The position numbers were made by a program, and so were the translations under genes. Positions 1 through 5,876 of a stretch of 9,522 nt of DNA are shown one piece after another (the first letter of the stretch is position 1; each line of letters opens with the position of its first letter). Source of the DNA: Bacilli bacterium (GTDB lineage Bacteria; Bacillota_I; Bacilli_A; RFN20; CAG-288); assembly GCA_028707375.1 (NCBI GenBank), contig JAQWCB010000025.1, positions 1 to 9,522 of the forward strand, given 5' to 3'. The notes beneath the pieces were generated by a model. That model made no database searches, had not been told where the DNA came from, and saw nothing but the letters and a program-made list of their open reading frames with translations.

Positions 1-77
1 ATGTGAACAAATACTTCAATTACAAAAACAAGAACAAGCGAGAACAAAAATATGGCTAAAAAAATATAGGGATTCAT
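1..77 (-). CDS. Partial membrane protein N-terminus, probably a third GAF-GGDEF paralogue
   Basis: Seen: an ATG at 75-77 opens a minus-strand frame that runs off the window edge. It is preceded by AGGAG (85-89) at a 7-nt spacing, as good a ribosome binding site as those of the neighbouring genes. The 25 visible codons read MNPYIFLAIFLFSLVLVFVI and then E-V-F-V-H, a single hydrophobic segment from residue 1 with a Glu near its end. The two downstream-reading neighbours begin the same way: a transmembrane segment starting within the first few residues and containing an I/V-V/I-E or L-I-E step, followed by basic residues. It lies 83 bp beyond the stop of the preceding GAF-GGDEF gene on the same strand. 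Inferred: a third member of this tandem family. The GGDEF part is outside the window, so the family assignment rests on the N-terminus and context only; that it is a real membrane-protein start is much surer. Confidence 0.6.
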   Translation of the reverse strand, partial: MNPYIFLAIFLFSLVLVFVIEVFVH

Positions 78-130
78 TTCCTAACTCCTAAAGTTTAAGT
101 CTTAATTTGTCAGAGATTCTTTATATTTAT

Positions 131-139
131 ATTTTACCA
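131..139 (-). promoter_or_regulatory. Possible extended -10 promoter for the partial membrane gene
   Basis: The minus strand reads TGGTAAAAT, a TGn extension plus a 5/6 match to TATAAT, about 54 bp ahead of the start at 77. No clear -35 box lies at 16-18 bp. The region is so AT-rich that a chance match is quite possible. Just upstream, a 14-nt perfect A/T palindrome (TTTTTATATAAAAA, 144-157) sits after the stop of the preceding gene. Confidence 0.3.
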
Positions 140-160
140 CGTCTTTTTATATAAAAATAG

Positions 161-1249
161 TTATTTTTTGGGAACTTTTACACCTTTTGATTGATACATA
201 TTCGCATCAGCCTTCTCAATAACGTCATGCAAAGAATAATGATCACTCTTTTTAATTGAAACTGCCCCATAGCTAAATTCAATGTTAGATATCCCATTGA
301 AAGCATTGTTATTTAAACATTCTTGAACTTTTTTCATTCGCTGCATCGCACTTATCATCGTGCTATTTTTTAATAAGATTCCAAATTCATCACCACCGTA
401 TCGTCCACAGTCATCTTGAGGCTCAATATTTTGACGCAGAACATCAGAAAAGAATGACAAAGCTTTGTCGCCAACTAGATGTCCATAGGTATCATTGATT
501 TCTTTAAAATTATCTAAATCAATCATCACAAAAACTAATTCTTCATTTTCCTTTAAAGAATTCATACTAGATTCAAGCGTTTGCAAAAAGGTATCGCGGG
601 AATGAATCTTGGTGAGACTATCATATTCAATCACATAGTTCATCCGGCTCTTAGTTATGAAATATTCAAGAATCATATTGATCTCATACAAAATATATTT
701 GCATAAAGCGATATCACTCTTCTTGAATCTTCCCTTGCCAACTGTTGTAAGATTGACAACTCCGTATACTTTCTCTTCAAAATAAATAGGAGCCATCAAA
801 GTTTGACATACAGGATTGGACTTATCTTTACTTTGCTTCGCATCATTTTCATCGTAAAGTGAATAAAATGAGGATTGACTGTCAACAATAGCAACATCTC
901 GCATTTTATTGTGCAAATATGAAAAACATTTCTCGGTTGGAATAATCTTTCCTAACAAATTCTTGTTAAGATTATGAATAGCGACAAAATGCATCTGATC
1001 AGGCTTCTCTTTATCTATTATTAAGAAGCTGCCTTTCACAGCAGACGGAAAAAGAGATACTAACATTGTCAGTATCCGATCATAGATTTCTTTATCACTG
1101 TTACAATTACGAAGCTGCGATGGTAATTTTGCAATTCTTGATCTTACAGCTCGATGGATTTTTCGCAGAATGTTTTTTCGAACAATAATCACAAATTCAA
1201 CGATAGCAATTATACAAAAAACAATAAAAAGGTTCCGAAAAAGTGTCAC
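161..1249 (-). CDS. Membrane-anchored GAF-GGDEF protein, putative diguanylate cyclase
   Basis: Role: predicted synthesis of cyclic di-GMP from two GTP at the inner face of the membrane, under control of a GAF sensor domain. Seen (numbering from the GTG start, 362 aa): one transmembrane helix at about 5-23 followed by a basic stretch; a GAF-like region at about 50-200; then a GGDEF domain from about 210 with D-S-L-T, the metal/guanine-binding DLDNFKEINDTYGH and RYGGDEFG with GGDEF at 285-289. The RxxD inhibitory site is absent (EPQD at that place). The C-terminus is short, ending soon after the usual A-D-x-x-M-Y-x-x-K motif. Start: an ATG at 1256-1258 directly abuts the AGGAG box, whereas GTG at 1247-1249 is spaced 9 nt from it, so GTG is preferred. 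Neighbours: same-strand paralogue upstream and a probable third copy downstream. It has its own promoter. The activating signal is unknown. Confidence 0.9.
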   Translation of the reverse strand: MTLFRNLFIVFCIIAIVEFVIIVRKNILRKIHRAVRSRIAKLPSQLRNCNSDKEIYDRILTMLVSLFPSAVKGSFLIIDKEKPDQMHFVAIHNLNKNLLGKIIPTEKCFSYLHNKMRDVAIVDSQSSFYSLYDENDAKQSKDKSNPVCQTLMAPIYFEEKVYGVVNLTTVGKGRFKKSDIALCKYILYEINMILEYFITKSRMNYVIEYDSLTKIHSRDTFLQTLESSMNSLKENEELVFVMIDLDNFKEINDTYGHLVGDKALSFFSDVLRQNIEPQDDCGRYGGDEFGILLKNSTMISAMQRMKKVQECLNNNAFNGISNIEFSYGAVSIKKSDHYSLHDVIEKADANMYQSKGVKVPKK

Positions 1250-1258
1250 AAACCCCAT

Positions 1259-1263
1259 CTCCT
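1259..1263 (-). promoter_or_regulatory. Ribosome binding site AGGAG that decides the start of the GAF-GGDEF gene
   Basis: The minus strand reads AGGAG directly followed by ATG, with no spacer. That is too close for efficient initiation at this ATG, and it places the in-frame GTG three codons later at a workable 9-nt distance. The paralogous gene upstream has the same AGGAGATG string, but there the adjacent ATG is out of frame and the true ATG lies 7 nt from AGGAG, which supports the same reading here. Confidence 0.6.
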
Positions 1264-1273
1264 AAATCGACTT

Positions 1274-1282
1274 ATTATATCA
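1274..1282 (-). promoter_or_regulatory. Extended -10 promoter of the GAF-GGDEF gene at 161-1249
   Basis: The minus strand reads TGATATAAT: a perfect TATAAT hexamer (1274-1279) with a TGn extension. It sits in the 104-bp gap between the two GAF-GGDEF genes, about 25 bp ahead of the GTG start. The -35 region is poor (TTGCTT at a 15-bp spacing), typical of promoters relying on the extended -10. It implies that this copy can be transcribed separately from the copy upstream. No strong intrinsic terminator was found in the same gap, only weak A/T hairpins, so read-through is also possible. Confidence 0.6.
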
Positions 1283-1362
1283 CAAAATAAATAAAAGCAA
1301 TAAAAAAATTAGAGTTGCAGCATTTAAGCGCTTTTTTACTAAAAATCGCATAATTTTTGAAT

Positions 1363-2439
1363 TTATATGATTTTACTCTTTCTTAAATCCTTGTGTAGAT
1401 ACAAAACCTTATCCGCCATTTCTATTATTTGGCTGGCCGAATACTGCCCATCGCTATAAAAAGGGAAAAGACCATAGGTAAAGGAAAGATGAACATCCTT
1501 GGGGGCTACTGACTCCTTGAGTTCGTGACGCAAGCGATGCAATTTTTCGTGGACGCTTTCCAAATTATCCGTTTGTAATATCAGCCCAAATTCATCGCCG
1601 CCATATCGCCCACATATATCTTGCTTGGTTAAAATACTTTTTATTTTAGCTGAAAAAAATTGCAAAGTCTTATCACCGACAATATGGCCATAGGTGTCGT
1701 TAACCTCTTTGAAATTATCTAAATCGATGATGACAAAAACATAGGATTCCTGCGGAGAATTATTTTTGGCACAAGCGTTGAGTTGCTTTAAAAATTTCAA
1801 ACGTGAATTTAATGAAGTCAATTGATCGTAATCAATAATCTTGCTCTTCTCGTCAATCATTTTATAATATTCCATAATGAAATTGATCTCATCGCTGATA
1901 TACTTGGCCAATTCAACATCTTTTTTCTTAAAAGTTCTTTCCTTGTAACCGCAGATATAGAGCAGACCATAAACCGTACCAAAAGAGAATATGGGAATAA
2001 CTATCGCTTCCTCTAGACAATTGTCACTGTCTTTGCTAGATTTTAAAAATTTAGCCAACATCGGATGGTGAATTAATATTGCACTGTGAGATATTTTGTC
2101 AAATTGAGCTAACAGCAGTTCACTTTTAAGAACTGAGATGCCACAATATTCACTGCTTTCACCTGTTTGAGCAACAATTTTCAACTTATCTAAGGAATCG
2201 TCATCTTGAATTTTTAGAATAACATCATCAGCGTGAGTAAAAAATTTGAGAATCATCTCAACAAACACTTTATAGAAACTCGAAGGTTCATTGTCCTCGT
2301 GTATCCTATCCATCAACTCCGCCATTTTTCTTCTAATATATAAATGTCGTCGCTTCAAGATAAATCGTCTGCCCACAAGAAAAGTTTCTATCAATACCAA
2401 TATAGCCATGATTACAATTATGGTTATCAAATACTCCAT
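1363..2439 (-). CDS. Membrane-anchored GAF-GGDEF protein, putative diguanylate cyclase (second copy)
   Basis: Role: predicted membrane-bound cyclic di-GMP synthase with a GAF sensor. Seen (358 aa): one transmembrane helix from about residue 2 to 22 followed by a run of Arg/Lys; a GAF-like region at about 50-195; a GGDEF domain from about 205 with D-Q-L-T, DLDNFKEVNDTYGH and RYGGDEFG (GGDEF at 280-284). The inhibitory RxxD site is replaced by TKQD. Architecture, length and GGDEF-domain sequence closely match the downstream neighbour, for example C-G-R-Y-G-G-D-E-F-G in both, so the two are tandem paralogues. The GAF regions have diverged more, which suggests different ligands. Start: ATG preceded by AGGAG at 7 nt. 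The gene follows the MazG-like gene after a 49-bp gap with no recognisable terminator, so the two are probably co-transcribed. Confidence 0.92.
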   Translation of the reverse strand: MEYLITIIVIMAILVLIETFLVGRRFILKRRHLYIRRKMAELMDRIHEDNEPSSFYKVFVEMILKFFTHADDVILKIQDDDSLDKLKIVAQTGESSEYCGISVLKSELLLAQFDKISHSAILIHHPMLAKFLKSSKDSDNCLEEAIVIPIFSFGTVYGLLYICGYKERTFKKKDVELAKYISDEINFIMEYYKMIDEKSKIIDYDQLTSLNSRLKFLKQLNACAKNNSPQESYVFVIIDLDNFKEVNDTYGHIVGDKTLQFFSAKIKSILTKQDICGRYGGDEFGLILQTDNLESVHEKLHRLRHELKESVAPKDVHLSFTYGLFPFYSDGQYSASQIIEMADKVLYLHKDLRKSKII

Positions 2440-2457
2440 TTTTCATCTCCTGAACTC

Positions 2458-2474
2458 ACTGTTTTCCTAACAGT
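2458..2474 (-). repeat. Small inverted repeat between the MazG-like and GAF-GGDEF genes
   Basis: ACTGTT and AACAGT form a perfect 6-bp stem with a 5-nt loop in the 49-bp gap, about 12 nt ahead of the AGGAG box of the GAF-GGDEF gene. No T-run follows on either strand, so it is not an intrinsic terminator. It could be a processing or stability hairpin, or chance. Confidence 0.3.
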
Positions 2475-2488
2475 AAGTAAATCAGCGC

Positions 2489-2821
2489 TCAATATTCGTT
2501 ATACTTTTTAGCCTTTCCGCGAACAGCATCAACTGGATAGTGCTCATCGTTTATTTTTAGCTTTTTTTCTATTATATCATCTATATCAATACTATATCTA
2601 TCCGCCATTAATATTCCATAAATAAAAACATCAGCCAACTCCTCTTCAATCTTGTCAATTTTGTCTTCACACATTAAATCCGTACCTGACCACTGGAATA
2701 TTTCCAGCAGTTCACTCGCCTCCAAATTTAAAGAAATAGCTAAATCTTTACCTGTGTGGAACTTTTTCCAGTCTCGATCATCGCGAAATTTTACTATTTT
2801 CTCACGCAATTGTTTGTTCAT
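2489..2821 (-). CDS. MazG-like nucleotide pyrophosphohydrolase
   Basis: Role: members of this all-alpha NTP-PPase family (MazG-like, related to RS21-C6/dCTPase) hydrolyse (d)NTPs or modified nucleotides to NMP plus pyrophosphate in the cytoplasm, usually as pool-cleaning enzymes. Seen: a 110-aa protein, the usual size of single-domain members. It carries the Mg-binding pattern ExxE (E34, E37 in LNLEASELLE) and ExxD (E61, D64 in EELAD), with the family-typical FH near 21 and FQW near 42. Start: ATG at 2819-2821 has AGAGGTG 5 nt upstream. A longer in-frame extension of 12 codons to 2857 lacks a ribosome binding site and would cover the likely promoter, so I rejected it. Neighbours: first gene of a minus-strand run with the GAF-GGDEF genes, divergent from the MarR regulator. 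Substrate cannot be told from sequence. Confidence 0.88.
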   Translation of the reverse strand: MNKQLREKIVKFRDDRDWKKFHTGKDLAISLNLEASELLEIFQWSGTDLMCEDKIDKIEEELADVFIYGILMADRYSIDIDDIIEKKLKINDEHYPVDAVRGKAKKYNEY

Positions 2822-2842
2822 ATATTCACCTCTTGTAATAAT

Positions 2843-2871
2843 ATTATCACACTGCATATAGCATATTTCAT
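2843..2871 (-). promoter_or_regulatory. Predicted promoter of the MazG-like/GAF-GGDEF run
   Basis: The minus strand has ATGAAA (2866-2871, 4/6 to TTGACA), a 17-bp spacer and GATAAT (2843-2848, 5/6) with a TG one base upstream (TGTGATAAT). It lies 22 bp ahead of the MazG-like ATG. The -35 hexamer overlaps the left end of the palindrome at 2869-2900, so a protein bound there would block it. Confidence 0.5.
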
Positions 2872-2900
2872 TAAAGATTGACAGCTGGCAATCTTTAATG
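2869..2900. promoter_or_regulatory. 32-bp palindrome, likely operator of the divergent MarR regulator
   Basis: Two perfect 12-bp arms (CATTAAAGATTG at 2869-2880 and its reverse complement at 2889-2900) flank an 8-bp centre ACAGCTGG, itself palindromic except for the outer A/G pair. In all, 15 of 16 base pairs match. It covers the -35 and spacer of the plus-strand MarR promoter and the -35 edge of the minus-strand promoter. MarR-family dimers typically bind such palindromes and repress divergent genes, so autoregulation plus control of the MazG-like run is the natural inference. No second copy of the arm was seen elsewhere in the window. It has no T-run, so it is not a terminator. Confidence 0.75.
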
Positions 2901-2906
2901 TATTAT
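2878..2906 (+). promoter_or_regulatory. Promoter of the MarR-family regulator
   Basis: TTGACA (2878-2883, perfect), a 17-bp spacer and TATTAT (2901-2906, 5/6) give a near-consensus sigma-70/SigA promoter. Transcription would start near 2913, about 22 bp ahead of the ATG. The palindromic putative operator covers the -35 box and the whole spacer. Confidence 0.8.
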
Positions 2907-2934
2907 TAAGGTACCTTATAAAAGGAGATAACTT

Positions 2935-3528
2935 ATGACCAGCGAAGAAAAAATTATTGATTTAATAACGAAGATTAATCGTGACATTGTAAGAACGGGA
3001 GCGTGCCATTGTCACAACGATGGTCGCTTGCGCAAAAAATATAATTTTGGTCACGATATGCGAGCCACTTTTAATCCGATGGTAAAAGATACTTCATCCA
3101 CAAACGACGAAGATGATAATAAGGCTTCGCAATTTGAAAATAATTATCGCCGACGCTCAGTGGAGAGAGATTGTTGTCACGGCAAACGTTTTTATCAGGG
3201 ACGAGGATTTGGACACGGTCGCGAAAGACTCTTGACCGTCATAGGTGAGAAGCCAGGAATTTCTCAAAGTGAATTATCGAGAATTTTTGATATTCGCCCT
3301 CAATCTTTATCTGAAATTGTAAATAAACTCGTTTTAGATGGTTTTGTTAAAAAAGAGATTGATCAAAACGATAAGCGTGCTACCAATTTATATTTAACCT
3401 CGCTTGGAGAAAATCAAGCCGAGATATTTCGTTGCTCACACGAGGAGTTTGCCTCTAAATCACTCGCTGAACTATCGAAGGATGAACAATCTAAACTCAT
3501 TGAACTGCTAGAGAAAATTAAATTGTAG
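2935..3528 (+). CDS. MarR-family regulator with a Cys/His-rich N-terminal insertion
   Basis: Role: predicted DNA-binding repressor that responds to an unknown ligand or metal. Seen (197 aa): a first helix (1-20); a roughly 70-residue hydrophilic insertion with C24-H-C-H27, H40, an acidic patch near 58-62, C80-C-H82 and a Gly/Arg/His stretch to about 96; then a typical MarR winged helix (about 98-160), with the recognition segment IRPQSLSEIVNKLVLDGFV and a wing containing D-x-N-D-K-R-A-T; and a C-terminal dimerisation helix with C167 and H169. Ordinary MarR proteins are about 140-150 aa, so the insertion accounts for the excess. Start: ATG with AGGAG 7 nt upstream. Its promoter carries a strong palindrome, suggesting autoregulation and control of the divergent MazG-like/GGDEF run. 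The 3' end overlaps the convergent transporter gene by 11 bp. The clustered Cys/His pairs could bind metal or sense redox; this is inference only. Confidence 0.88.
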   Translation: MTSEEKIIDLITKINRDIVRTGACHCHNDGRLRKKYNFGHDMRATFNPMVKDTSSTNDEDDNKASQFENNYRRRSVERDCCHGKRFYQGRGFGHGRERLLTVIGEKPGISQSELSRIFDIRPQSLSEIVNKLVLDGFVKKEIDQNDKRATNLYLTSLGENQAEIFRCSHEEFASKSLAELSKDEQSKLIELLEKIKL

Positions 3529-4888
3529 TTTGGGGAGTGTTCGCGGTAGTCTTTCTTTTATTTTTAACAAAAAGAAACACGATTAAGGCCGCTCCAAAAC
3601 ATGAAGTAGCGTAAGGAAAGAACGCACCATTATTTGTTGCATCCATCAACATTCCAATAAGAATAGGAGTAACCGATTGAGCAACCATTGAAGCCATATA
3701 ATATATGCTGGTATAAGTCCCAATTGTTTTTTGCGTTGAAAATTCTACAATCATTGGGAAAGAGGCCACATTTATCATCGCCCATCCAACGCCGACCAAA
3801 GCAAAAACAATGTATGCAGCTATGGTTAAAGTATCAAAAAACATTCCCGTAGCAAAGCAAGCTGTACATATAATAATTCCGATAACAATCGTCAATTTTC
3901 GTCCAATCTTGCTCACTAGCATTCCTGCAGGAATAAAAGTGATGAGCGAAAAAATAATCAAAAGAGTCGATGGCAAAGAATAGCCCGAACTATTTAAGTT
4001 TTCAGAGCAATATGTCGACCAAAAGGTGTTAACTCCATTAAAACCCATAAACCAAAAGAACTCGGCACAAATAATGAGTATTAAGTTGATTTTATCTTGT
4101 TTGGTTAACTTACCTGAATTTGATAGATCAGCTTCGGTCTCCGACTGTTTTTCGCCTCTTTGCATGTCGTCGTGCATCTCAGTTTCAATCTTTTTTTCAT
4201 GAATATTAAAATATAATATAGCGAGTGCAACCAACATTAATATTGAAGTAATAACAAAAGGCCAAATCAAATTTATTGAGCCTGTTGAAGGATCGAAATA
4301 TGTTTGTTCGCCCGTATTTGTATCAATGACACTCTTAAAGATAAAGGGAGTAAGCATAAGCAATATTCCCCCAAATATGCCACCGATGTATCCGACAAAA
4401 TTAATTATTCCATTGGCTTTAGCCCTTAGCGGCTTAGGAGTGCAGTCCGGCATCAAAGCAACTGATGGTGCTCGATACATCATCATAAAGAAAATGACTA
4501 ATCCCATCGATACGATAACTCCCGCCAACGAATTCCAAAGATAACTAAGTATGATAAAAGGAAAAATAACGGCCGAAGCAAACATTCCAATAATTATAAA
4601 CGGCATTCTTTTCCCACGTTTACTATTCGTCTTATCTGACATTTTGCCAAAGATTGGCAACATGAATATAGCCGCCACATTGTCCATCGCCATAATAACC
4701 CCAATGATTGTCTTGTAATTACCCGGACCAAAATTACTCGCAAATAACTTAGCAAGAATCAAGGGGCACTGCATATTGTAGACATACCATAGCAGAGTAA
4801 TAGAAAAAAAGGCAGATCCAATTAAAAAAGTCCTTTTATAATTCAATCGCAAAGGTTTTTGACGAAAAACATCTTCCGTTTCATTCAT
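3518..4888 (-). CDS. MFS transporter of the GPH/SLC45-like sugar:cation symporter type
   Basis: Role: predicted cytoplasmic-membrane secondary transporter, possibly a sugar:cation symporter; the substrate is unknown. Seen (456 aa): about 12 hydrophobic segments in two halves separated by a charged loop rich in Glu/Lys/Asp (about residues 232-265). After the second segment pair comes G-K-M-S-D-K-T-x-S-K-R-G-K-R-M-P-F-I, the loop 2-3 motif typical of SLC45/GPH-like carriers. The second half has the related V-S-K-I-G-R-K loop. Start: ATG at 4886-4888 with AGAGGA about 10 nt upstream. An in-frame GTG at 4934-4936 lies inside the predicted -35 box and upstream of the transcription start, so it is excluded. 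The gene stands alone with its own promoter and converges on the MarR gene with an 11-bp overlap. No sugar-catabolic gene is next to it to hint at substrate. Confidence 0.87.
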   Translation of the reverse strand: MNETEDVFRQKPLRLNYKRTFLIGSAFFSITLLWYVYNMQCPLILAKLFASNFGPGNYKTIIGVIMAMDNVAAIFMLPIFGKMSDKTNSKRGKRMPFIIIGMFASAVIFPFIILSYLWNSLAGVIVSMGLVIFFMMMYRAPSVALMPDCTPKPLRAKANGIINFVGYIGGIFGGILLMLTPFIFKSVIDTNTGEQTYFDPSTGSINLIWPFVITSILMLVALAILYFNIHEKKIETEMHDDMQRGEKQSETEADLSNSGKLTKQDKINLILIICAEFFWFMGFNGVNTFWSTYCSENLNSSGYSLPSTLLIIFSLITFIPAGMLVSKIGRKLTIVIGIIICTACFATGMFFDTLTIAAYIVFALVGVGWAMINVASFPMIVEFSTQKTIGTYTSIYYMASMVAQSVTPILIGMLMDATNNGAFFPYATSCFGAALIVFLFVKNKRKTTANTPQTTI

Positions 4889-4910
4889 AATAAAATTTTC
4901 CTCTGTTTTT

Positions 4911-4938
4911 ATTGTATCATGAAAAAAAGATATCACAA
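4911..4938 (-). promoter_or_regulatory. Promoter of the MFS transporter gene
   Basis: The minus strand has TTGTGA (4933-4938), a 16-bp spacer and TACAAT (4911-4916, 5/6) with a TGn extension (TGATACAAT). Transcription would start near 4904, about 16 bp ahead of the chosen ATG, with the AGAGGA ribosome binding site between them. Confidence 0.65.
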
Positions 4939-4979
4939 GTTTTTTCTTTGACGATCAAAAATCAATTCAATTTTTAATT

Positions 4980-5624
4980 TTAATTATTTACAACATCAAA
5001 TAGTTTTTTCTCAAGTTCATCTACTGTCTCACATACATTTCCAGGATTTATTGAATTCAATCTCTCAAAAGTATTTGTATGATTGAAAGTAACAGATAAA
5101 ATATCCACTTTGGCCTTCCGACAGGAAATAACATCAGCCACCGAATCGCCAATATAAATTACATCTTTAGGTTCAAGTGAATAATCACGGCATAGTTTAG
5201 TCAAATTTTTTTCCTTATTTACACCTTTAGGTGAACCATAATAATATCGATCAAAATAAGATATTATTCCCAATTTATTTAAGCTTATTTCTGAAGTCTC
5301 CTTCGATCTCCCCGTCAAATATACGATAGTCTTGCCCTCTTTCTTCAATCGATCGAGGATTTTAGTTATTCCAGGAGTAATAAAAAGATACTCATCGTGA
5401 TATTTTTCGTAAATTTCAAGGTATCGAGCAAAGGCTTTTGCGCCTTTTTCAGGGCCCAACATCATAGTGAAGATTCCATCTTCGGTCGGTCCCCAATATT
5501 TATTTAAATCTTTCTCCTCAGCTTTTATGTCATATTCTGAGCAAACCTCGAGAATAGCCTTGTTAATCAATCGGAAAGAATCGGCTAACGTTCCGTCAAA
5601 ATCAATCGCAACAATTTTCTTCAT
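4980..5624 (-). CDS. HAD-superfamily phosphatase, Gph/PGP-like
   Basis: Role: predicted cytoplasmic Mg-dependent phosphomonoesterase; relatives act on phosphoglycolate, sugar phosphates or nucleotides. Seen (214 aa, usual length for the Gph/PGMB group): motif I DFDGTLADS with nucleophile D8 and acid/base D10; an alpha-helical cap between about 15 and 85; motif II YLTGRS (T104); Lys residues of motif III around K133-K139; motif IV IGDSVADV (D160, D164). All four catalytic motifs are intact. Start: ATG with AAAGGGGGA about 6 nt upstream. It lies downstream of the tRNA-Thr terminator. A weak TTGTTT-17-TAAGAT promoter may precede it (roughly 5651-5679). The 91 bp between its stop and the transporter ATG hold only a weak A/T hairpin and the transporter promoter. 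The substrate cannot be predicted. Confidence 0.88.
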   Translation of the reverse strand: MKKIVAIDFDGTLADSFRLINKAILEVCSEYDIKAEEKDLNKYWGPTEDGIFTMMLGPEKGAKAFARYLEIYEKYHDEYLFITPGITKILDRLKKEGKTIVYLTGRSKETSEISLNKLGIISYFDRYYYGSPKGVNKEKNLTKLCRDYSLEPKDVIYIGDSVADVISCRKAKVDILSVTFNHTNTFERLNSINPGNVCETVDELEKKLFDVVNN

Positions 5625-5691
5625 AATATTCCCCCTTTGATGTGTTCCTTAGATATCTTAGTAAAAACTTCTAACAAAAACAATGATTGTG

Positions 5692-5723
5692 AAAAAAATA
5701 AAAAAAGCTGAACTACTCAGCTT
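5692..5723 (-). terminator. Intrinsic terminator after tRNA-Thr
   Basis: The minus strand forms a 7-bp stem (AAGCTGA/TCAGCTT) with a 5-nt loop at 5705-5723, then a long T-run broken by a single A. It lies 12 nt beyond the encoded CCA of tRNA-Thr. Confidence 0.85.
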
Positions 5724-5735
5724 GCTTATTAAAGA

Positions 5736-5809
5736 TGGTGCCGTCAGGTGTAATCGAAACGCCGACTGATGCTTACAAGGCAACCGTTTTACCACTAAAC
5801 TATGACGGC
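5736..5809 (-). tRNA. tRNA-Thr(UGU), CCA encoded, with two stem mismatches
   Basis: Reads Thr codon ACA. Seen on the minus strand: a perfect 7-bp acceptor stem (GCCGTCA/TGACGGC), discriminator A and encoded CCA (5736-5738); a D arm GTTT/AAAC with GG in the loop; anticodon loop CTTGTAA with TGT at 5775-5777; a 4-nt variable region; a T loop TTCGATT. Two oddities: the second pair of the anticodon stem is T-T (5783/5769), and the middle pair of the T stem is C-A (5761/5749). The D arm resembles that of many tRNA-Gly genes. The overall fold is intact, so I call it a tRNA gene, with some chance that it is decaying. Confidence 0.85.
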
Positions 5810-5839
5810 AAACAAGAAAGGCATTATTACACTTTCTTT

Positions 5840-5863
5840 AAAAAAACTTCCGTTTGGGGAAGT
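5840..5863 (-). terminator. Intrinsic terminator between tRNA-Ile and tRNA-Thr
   Basis: The minus strand has stem ACTTCC/GGAAGT (6 bp, 5846-5863) with a 6-nt loop, and the stem runs directly into seven T residues. It lies about 13 nt after the CCA of tRNA-Ile, so the two tRNA genes appear to be separate or partly uncoupled units. Only about 30 bp remain for a tRNA-Thr promoter; a TAATAAT-like -10 (near 5823-5829) without a good -35 is all I see. Confidence 0.8.
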
Positions 5864-5876
5864 ACTTTCAACACAA

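Noticed and set aside
144..157. Perfect 14-nt palindrome TTTTTATATAAAAA between the first two genes
   Set aside because: Pure A/T, no loop-closing G/C and no following T-run; expected by chance in such AT-rich spacer DNA.
1306..1362. Possible terminator after the GAF-GGDEF gene at 1363-2439
   Set aside because: Only weak A/U stems (AAAAAT/ATTTTT) and a GCG/CGC-closed imperfect stem were found, none followed by a T-run on the minus strand, so I do not call a terminator.
2822..2857. Longer N-terminus for the MazG-like protein
   Set aside because: The 12 extra codons lack a ribosome binding site and run through the predicted -10 box; the internal ATG at 2819-2821 has AGAGGTG at good spacing and fits the family length.
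4889..4936. GTG start adding 16 residues to the MFS transporter
   Set aside because: The GTG lies inside the predicted -35 hexamer and upstream of the transcription start; ATG at 4886-4888 has its own ribosome binding site.
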